Assembly: GCA_964471665.1 (NCBI GenBank)
Contig: CAYYHG010000096.1
Coordinates: 1-11,176 of the forward strand
Length of the DNA: 11,176 nucleotides
Origin: SW-9-67-25 sp964471665
GTDB taxonomy: Archaea; Halobacteriota; Halobacteria; Halobacteriales; Haloarculaceae
Direction of reading: 5' to 3'
Numbering within the stretch: the first letter of the stretch is position 1; every line of letters begins with the position of its first letter. Of the stretch, positions 6,624-11,176 are shown one piece after another. Position numbers and translations under genes: made by a program. A model generated the notes under the pieces. That model was given only the letters and a program-made list of their open reading frames with translations, was not told the DNA's origin and ran no database searches.

Positions 6624-6670
6624 TCCAGTGACTGTGCGGTATCGCGTCTCGGGACCACTCGTCCGTGGTG

Positions 6671-7441
6671 TCACACGTGATCGTCGGCGAGCAACTCCTC
6701 GATGTCCTGGTCTGCGAGCCACTCACAGAGTTCGACCAGCTGGTCGCTGGCGGCCTCGAACAGCTGTCGGCCCGCCTCGGGCGTGGCGTCGGTCTGGTCG
6801 CCCAGCACACCGTTGTCGGTGTTGTCGATGGCGTCGTAGAAGGTGCGAGCCCCGTGGACGGTCCCGGTCGACTCGTCGAACTCCACCAGCCCGCCGTCGC
6901 GGGCCTCCGCGAGGCGGTCCTCGTGGACCAGTTCGCGGTCGATGTGCAGCATCATGGCCGTCTCCTTGGGGCCGCCGTGGGGACCGTTCGTCTCGAAGAG
7001 GTCGTCGACCAGGTCGGGGATGCTGTCGTTCCACATCCAGGTCAGCGCGTACAGCAGGTCGTCGTCGCGCAGGCGCCGACCCACCTCCCGGAGGTGTTGT
7101 GTGTTGCCGCCGTGGGCGTTGACGTAGACGACGCGGTCGACGCCGTGGTACGCGAGATTCCGTGTCAGTGACTCCACGTAGTCCCGGAAGACCGGAGCGT
7201 CCACCCACATCGTCCCGTGGAACTGCCGGTGGTGGGAACTGACCCCCACGTCGACCGTCGGCGTACACAGATAGCCCGTCCGGTCGGCGGCCTCCCGGGC
7301 GAGCGCCTCCGCGATGCGGTGGTCGGTGCTCTCGGGAAGGTGGGGGCCGTGCTGTTCTGTCGAGCCCAGCGGGATCAGCGCCAGCGACTCCTCCTCGAAG
7401 TAGTCCGCCAGGTCCGGCCACGCTCTGTCTGCGAGATTCAT
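6671..7441 (-). CDS. creatininase-family metal-dependent amidohydrolase
   Basis: 256-aa cytoplasmic hydrolase. The family's metal-ligand pattern is complete: E29 and H31 in GSTEQHGPHLP, D40 in STDHR, H110 in VNAHGGN, and E160 in GGPKETAMML; H70/H71 also fall in a conserved stretch. Known members cleave cyclic or linear amides: creatininase; archaeal ArfB, the formamidopyrimidine deformylase of riboflavin/F420 synthesis; and MftE, which trims the mycofactocin peptide. The sequence alone does not separate these. The frame continues upstream through an ATG at 7468 and a TTG, but MNLADRAWPD at 7441 is the natural family N-terminus. No good TATA box is visible 27 nt from it. It is divergent from an ABC importer operon, which hints at a catabolic role on the imported compound (inference). 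Confidence 0.9.
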   Translation of the reverse strand: MNLADRAWPDLADYFEEESLALIPLGSTEQHGPHLPESTDHRIAEALAREAADRTGYLCTPTVDVGVSSHHRQFHGTMWVDAPVFRDYVESLTRNLAYHGVDRVVYVNAHGGNTQHLREVGRRLRDDDLLYALTWMWNDSIPDLVDDLFETNGPHGGPKETAMMLHIDRELVHEDRLAEARDGGLVEFDESTGTVHGARTFYDAIDNTDNGVLGDQTDATPEAGRQLFEAASDQLVELCEWLADQDIEELLADDHV

Positions 7442-7538
7442 GCTCGCACAACAGGTCTGGTACCACATCAAGACTCCGGAGAACGGACGCCCCGTCCATG
7501 GCAGGATTTATTGTCGTGAGAGCGCCATTCGCTGTCGT
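7442..7538. promoter_or_regulatory. divergent control region with short palindromes and TATA box
   Basis: A 97-bp gap between the creatininase and transporter starts. ATTTATTG (7506-7513) is a clear + strand TATA box, centred about 29 nt before the substrate-binding protein ATG at 7539, implying a nearly leaderless mRNA. Just upstream lie three small inverted repeats: TGGTACCA (7458-7465), CTCCGGAG (7474-7481) and GGACG-CCC-CGTCC (7485-7497). These are plausible operator elements, though each is short enough to occur by chance in GC-rich DNA. Confidence 0.55.
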
Positions 7539-8888
7539 ATGACCGACAGCGAGCAGACTCAGTCGACGGTGTCGAGGCCGACAGGGACCACGCGTCGGGG
7601 CTTCATTGCGGCAGCGGGAGCCACGGGACTGGTCGGCCTCGCTGGCTGTGGCGGCGACGGGGGCGGTGACGGCGGAGGAGACGGGGGCGGCGACAGCGGG
7701 GACGACAGCGATGGCGGGGGCGGTGGTTACGGTGGTGGCGGCGGCGGGAGCGGCCCCGGGGATCTCTCGATCGGGATGGTCACCTCGACGTCGGGGCCCT
7801 TTTCGGTGTTCGGCAACGCGGCAGTCGAGGGCGCCGAACTCGCCATCGAGGACATAGAGTCCCAACAGGACGTCTCGATCGACCTCGCCGTCTCGGACTC
7901 GCAGCTGGACCCGTCGACCGCCCTCGAGGAGGCGCGGCAACTCGTGACCGACGACCAGGTCGACTTCCTCGTGGGAGCGGTGTCCTCGGCGGTCGCGCTG
8001 AACGTGGCCGGGTGGGCCAACGAGAACGCCGTCACCTACTTCCCGACCGGGTCACACTCGAGTGCACTGACCGGTGGAAACTGTGGCCAGTACGTCTTCC
8101 GCCCGACAGCGTCGAACTCGATGCTGGCAAACACCATCGGGTCGGAGATGGCAGCGGCCGCCGACGAGTGGTACCTGATGTACTCGGACTACACGTGGGG
8201 CCAGACCGCACAGCAGGCCGTCTCGAACATCCTCGAATCACAGGGCAAGACCGTCGTCGACACGGAGGCAGTGCCGTTCCCGAGCGACGACTACGCACAG
8301 TACATCAACAACGCGAAAGCCTCCGGGGCGCCCGCGATCGGCGTGTTGATCGCCGGCCTCGACCTGCGCAAGGCGACCAACCAGATCCTCGCGAAGGATC
8401 TCCAGGACCGCACGCTGGCGATGCACCAGCTGGAGGACATCGTCTACTGGGGGCTGGACAAGGAGTCGGCCTCGATACTCGACATCGCCGGCCAGGTCTG
8501 GGGTCCCGGGGTCGACGGCGGCGACGAGTTCAAACAGCGTGTCGCCGACGAGAGCGAGATGGACCCGTACGTCCGCCACCTCCTGGGATACATGTCCGTA
8601 GACCAGGGCGTCCGGGCGGTGCTCAGGGCGGGGTCCTCCGAGCCCGACGCGATGCGCGACGCACTCGAGGGCCACGAGGTCCAGTCGGACATCGTCGAGA
8701 TGAAAGGCGGCGGCGACATGTACTGGCGGGCCGGGGACCACCAGCTGGTCCAGCCGACCTACACCGTCTCCTCGCGTCCCACCTCGGAGATGGCCGACGA
8801 CCCCTACAAGGAGTGGTTCCAGGTCGAGGAGACCTTCGCCGGCGACGACGTCGTCCGGTCGGTCGGGGAGACCGGCTGTTCGCTGTAG
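7539..8888 (+). CDS. Tat-exported lipoprotein substrate-binding protein, HAAT-type ABC importer
   Basis: 449-aa extracellular receptor of a branched-chain amino acid/amide type ABC importer. The N-terminus carries a twin-arginine signal (R19-R20 in TTRRGFIAAAG), a hydrophobic stretch and a lipobox LAGC with C37 as the lipid anchor. A Gly/Asp/Ser-only style linker (about 38-74) follows, typical of haloarchaeal lipoproteins, then a type I periplasmic-binding fold from about 75 (SIGMVTSTSGPFSVFG; TYFPTGSHSSALTG; YLMYSDYTWGQTAQQAV). The ligand could be branched-chain amino acids, urea, short amides or a related compound; no residue pattern I can read decides it. The ATG at 7539 directly starts the Tat signal and fits the TATA spacing; upstream codons in frame are not plausible. 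First gene of the operon; its TAG abuts the next ATG. Confidence 0.93.
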   Translation: MTDSEQTQSTVSRPTGTTRRGFIAAAGATGLVGLAGCGGDGGGDGGGDGGGDSGDDSDGGGGGYGGGGGGSGPGDLSIGMVTSTSGPFSVFGNAAVEGAELAIEDIESQQDVSIDLAVSDSQLDPSTALEEARQLVTDDQVDFLVGAVSSAVALNVAGWANENAVTYFPTGSHSSALTGGNCGQYVFRPTASNSMLANTIGSEMAAAADEWYLMYSDYTWGQTAQQAVSNILESQGKTVVDTEAVPFPSDDYAQYINNAKASGAPAIGVLIAGLDLRKATNQILAKDLQDRTLAMHQLEDIVYWGLDKESASILDIAGQVWGPGVDGGDEFKQRVADESEMDPYVRHLLGYMSVDQGVRAVLRAGSSEPDAMRDALEGHEVQSDIVEMKGGGDMYWRAGDHQLVQPTYTVSSRPTSEMADDPYKEWFQVEETFAGDDVVRSVGETGCSL

Positions 8889-9926
8889 ATGAGCGACTCG
8901 ACGTCTGACCTCCCCGGCCGGACACGGCGCGGTCTGTCCGAACTCTCGCCGGCCGCCGGCGCCGCGACGGTGCTCGGGGTGGGCCTTTTGGCCAACGCGG
9001 CCCTCCAGGAACCCGGGCTGTTCATCGACCAGGCCATCGGCGGCCTCGTCTACGGGATGATCCTCGTGATGGTGTCGCTGGGGCTCGCACTCGTGCTCGG
9101 TCTGATGGGCGTGGTCAACTTCGCACACGGCGCCCTGTTCATGCTCGGGGGCTACTTCACGTACAGTGCGATGGCGACCTACGGGATCCCGTTCCCGCTC
9201 GCGCTGGTGATCGCACCCGTCCTGGTCGGCGTCGTGGGTATCGCCCTGGAGGTGGTGGTGTTGCGGCGCCTCTATGGCACCAACCCGATCATCGGTCTGC
9301 TGGCGACGTTCGGGCTGACGCTGATGATCGAGGAAGCCGTCCGGTTTCTCTGGGGGGCGAGCGCACTCCAGCCCTCGAAGCCCGAACTGTTGACCGGCGG
9401 GACCGACCTCCTCGTGACCCGCGTGGGGACCTACCGGCTGTTCACGGTCTTCGTCTCCGTTCTCTCGGTGCTCGCCGTCTACTACCTCATCACGAACACC
9501 GATTTCGGCCTCTCGGTACGGGCCGGCGTCCAGGACGGCGAGATGACCGAGTTCGTCGGCGTCGACCTGCCGGTGCGTTTCACCGCGATGTTCTTCCTTG
9601 GGTCTGTCATCGCCGGTCTCGGGGGTGCACTGCGTGTCGTCGAGTTCGGTGTCGATCCCGGGACCGCAGAGGAGTTCGTCATCCTCGCGTTCGTCGTCGT
9701 GGTCATCGGCGGCGTGGGCAGCCTGTTCGGGAGTGTCCTGGCCGGACTACTCGTCGGGTGGGCACAGTTCCTGCTCCCGGTGGTGTTGAGTTCGCTCGCG
9801 CTCGTCACCGGCGTGGCCGCAATCGAGATCGATGGTGTCGGCCGCCTGGTCCCCTTTCTGGTGATGATCGTCGTGTTGCTCGTCCGCCCGCGCGGACTGT
9901 TCGGCGAGGAGGGACTCCTCGAATGA
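8889..9926 (+). CDS. LivH-type ABC transporter permease
   Basis: 345-aa integral membrane permease. Roughly eight hydrophobic helices are visible, after a short charged N-terminus (about 1-20). The family hallmark GLMGVVNFAHGALFMLGGY occurs at 71-89. The cytoplasmic coupling segment that contacts the ATPase is at about 207-227 (GLSVRAGVQDGEMTEFVGVDL region). A glycine-rich VVIGGVGSLFGSVLAG lies at about 271-286 and the C-terminus is the typical LVRPRGLFGEEGLLE. The start ATG directly follows the stop of the binding-protein gene (TAGATG), so translation is probably coupled. Together with the next permease it would form the transmembrane heterodimer. The specific gene name livH is not used because the substrate is unknown. 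Confidence 0.93.
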   Translation: MSDSTSDLPGRTRRGLSELSPAAGAATVLGVGLLANAALQEPGLFIDQAIGGLVYGMILVMVSLGLALVLGLMGVVNFAHGALFMLGGYFTYSAMATYGIPFPLALVIAPVLVGVVGIALEVVVLRRLYGTNPIIGLLATFGLTLMIEEAVRFLWGASALQPSKPELLTGGTDLLVTRVGTYRLFTVFVSVLSVLAVYYLITNTDFGLSVRAGVQDGEMTEFVGVDLPVRFTAMFFLGSVIAGLGGALRVVEFGVDPGTAEEFVILAFVVVVIGGVGSLFGSVLAGLLVGWAQFLLPVVLSSLALVTGVAAIEIDGVGRLVPFLVMIVVLLVRPRGLFGEEGLLE

Positions 9927-11098
9927 CCGACGGGACCCGCGACTCCAGGGACGCCACCGCGCCGGTCCCGACCAGCGACGGGTCGTCGGACGCTCCAGCC
10001 CGGACAGCCCCGGAGCCACCCTCCGCGTTCGAGAAGTACAGGATCCCGCTCGGGCTGGTGGTGCTGGTGCTCGTGTTGCGGCCGGTGGTGGCCAGCGATC
10101 TGCTGCTCGGATTCGAGGCCGTCGCCAACCGGATGCTCATCGTGATGCTGTTCGTCGCCGCGTTCAACCTCCTCTTCGGATTCACGGGACTGCTCTCGTT
10201 CGGTCACGCGATGTTCCTCGGGTTCGGGGTGTACATCCCTGCAATCGTCGTGATGAACGGGTTGCCCGTTCTCCCACCCGGCGGGGCGCTGACCTTCTTC
10301 GCCGGCGTCGCGCTGGCGTTGCTGATGGTCGGGGTGTTCAGTTACCTCCTCGCCCTGCTGATCGTCGGCAAGGGGGAGATCTACTTCGCGCTGTTGACGC
10401 TGGCCGTCTCGCAGGCGGTCTACTTCATCGCACTGCGGGACCCGTGGGGACTCACCGGCGGCTCGAACGGGCTCACGCGGAACACCCTGCCGGGGTTCGT
10501 CGAACAGACCCGGGGGAAGATCAGCGTCCAGGCGTTCGGGCTGTCGGTCGACTGGTACTGGGTCGTGGCCGCGGTCTTCCTGGCCGCGATGGTCGGGCTG
10601 TGGCAGGTGGTCCGGTCGCCGTTCGGGCGGACACTGGTCGCCATCCGCGACAACGAGCAACTCGCCCGGGCGATGGGGGTCGACACCACCAGCTACAAGG
10701 TGTGGTCGCTCACCTTCAGCGGCCTGCTGTCGGCTCTCGCGGGCGTCCTGCTGGAGATCAACAACTCGGGGGCTGCCATCGAGAACCTGGGTGTCCTCAC
10801 CAGCGGCGACACCGTTCTGATGGCCGTCCTCGGGGGTGTCAACTACTTTTTCGGGCCCGTCGCGGGTGCCTTCACCTGGCTGTTCGCCGAGGACTTCCTG
10901 ACCGACTTCGAGGTGTTGTACCTGCCGACGACGGAGGCGGCCGTCGTGAGCGTCGACCTCGGGCCCGTGTTGCAGTTCTGGCAGTTCTTCCTCGGCGCGC
11001 TGTTCGTCGTCGTCGTGTTGACCGCCCCCGAAGAGGGGATCTGGGGGTACGTCCGGGCGCTGTCCGAGCGGATCAGACGACGACTGGAGGAGCGATGA
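9923..11098 (+). CDS. LivM-type ABC transporter permease
   Basis: 391-aa permease partner. A hydrophilic Asp/Ser/Pro-rich N-terminal extension (about 1-37) precedes the membrane helices. Family signatures seen: FNLLFGFTGLLSFGHAMFLG (about 81-100), TGGSNGL (178-184), and the ATPase-coupling loop SPFGRTLVAIRDNEQLARAM (222-241). The C-terminal tail is rich in Arg/Glu. Its ATG overlaps the TGA of the upstream permease gene (ATGA, 9923-9926), and a Shine-Dalgarno-like GAGGAGGG lies at 9906-9913. The frame is open upstream of this ATG, but those codons overlap the preceding gene and give an Arg-rich non-coding-like sequence, so they were excluded. Confidence 0.93.
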   Translation: MTDGTRDSRDATAPVPTSDGSSDAPARTAPEPPSAFEKYRIPLGLVVLVLVLRPVVASDLLLGFEAVANRMLIVMLFVAAFNLLFGFTGLLSFGHAMFLGFGVYIPAIVVMNGLPVLPPGGALTFFAGVALALLMVGVFSYLLALLIVGKGEIYFALLTLAVSQAVYFIALRDPWGLTGGSNGLTRNTLPGFVEQTRGKISVQAFGLSVDWYWVVAAVFLAAMVGLWQVVRSPFGRTLVAIRDNEQLARAMGVDTTSYKVWSLTFSGLLSALAGVLLEINNSGAAIENLGVLTSGDTVLMAVLGGVNYFFGPVAGAFTWLFAEDFLTDFEVLYLPTTEAAVVSVDLGPVLQFWQFFLGALFVVVVLTAPEEGIWGYVRALSERIRRRLEER

Positions 11099-11176
11099 AC
11101 CGGCCGGACGAGGAGGCGACAGACGAGGAGGCGACAGACGAGGAGGCGACAGACGTGGATAGCCCCGGCGAGGAGC
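11095..11176 (+). CDS. start of probable LivG-type ABC ATPase, cut by the window
   Basis: An ATG at 11095-11097 overlaps the TGA of the upstream permease gene (ATGA), with GGAGG at 11086-11090 as a Shine-Dalgarno match. Twenty-seven codons are visible, beginning MNRPDEEATDEEATDEEATD, a very acidic leader with three identical EEATD units. No ATPase motif lies inside the window. The LivG assignment rests on operon order (binding protein, LivH-type, LivM-type, then ATPase) and is an inference. The acidic leader would be an N-terminal extension before the Walker A region. Confidence 0.7.
   Translation, partial: MNRPDEEATDEEATDEEATDVDSPGEE
11107..11151 (+). repeat. three perfect 15-bp tandem repeats, in frame
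   Basis: GACGAGGAGGCGACA occurs three times head to tail (11107-11121, 11122-11136, 11137-11151) without mismatch, followed by a partial GACG. The unit is five codons long, so copy-number change adds or removes whole DEEAT blocks without a frameshift. Confidence 0.9.

Noticed and set aside
7442..7471. Upstream start for the creatininase-family protein
   Set aside because: The extra residues (MMWYQTCCAS) are not typical of the family N-terminus and occupy the divergent control region.
7653..7762. GGC/GAC-rich stretch considered as a microsatellite or G-quadruplex element
   Set aside because: It encodes the Gly/Asp linker after the lipobox, common in haloarchaeal lipoproteins, so the base pattern is explained by protein composition.

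Overview
The window looks like a chromosomal segment from a halophilic archaeon (class Halobacteria). It is very GC-rich and the predicted proteins are strongly acidic. Promoters are TATA-type, with box centres about 27 nt from the start codon, which implies leaderless or near-leaderless transcripts. Several families are typical of haloarchaea: a CDC48-type AAA ATPase, an Lrp/TRASH metalloregulator, a Tat-exported lipoprotein with a Gly/Asp linker, and a tiny C2HC zinc-finger protein. No rRNA, tRNA, CRISPR array, insertion sequence or integrase is visible.

Left part (1-2625). The tail of an unidentified + strand gene is followed by a nested hairpin with a T5 tract. A 260-bp non-coding stretch holds this structure and an overlapping palindrome cluster. 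Next is a minus-strand cdc48-family AAA+ ATPase with two intact ATPase domains. It is divergently transcribed from a 46-residue zinc-finger microprotein through two nearly abutting TATA boxes.

Middle part (2626-5983) is a copper-homeostasis module. It has an Lrp/AsnC-type regulator with a C-terminal TRASH metal-binding domain, then a P1B-1 type Cu(I)-exporting ATPase (CopA) with two N-terminal CxxC metal-binding domains. The regulator probably senses copper and controls the exporter. The gap between them has its own promoter and a repeated TTTAGAT heptamer.

Right part (5984-11176). An archaellin-like, single-TM protein lies on the minus strand, convergent with copA. Upstream of it on the same strand is a creatininase-family metal amidohydrolase. 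Divergent from the hydrolase is a transporter operon of the branched-chain amino acid/amide (HAAT) type: a Tat lipoprotein substrate-binding protein, a LivH-type permease, a LivM-type permease, and the first 27 codons of a further gene, most likely the LivG-type ATPase. The operon genes abut or overlap (TAGATG, ATGA, ATGA), so translation is probably coupled. The divergent pairing suggests, but does not prove, that the transporter imports an amide or amide-like compound that the hydrolase acts on.

I see no clear previously undescribed system. The items most worth following up are the structured 65-265 gap, the orphan archaellin-like protein, the hydrolase/transporter pairing with its palindrome-rich divergent promoter, and the in-frame tandem repeat at the start of the last gene.
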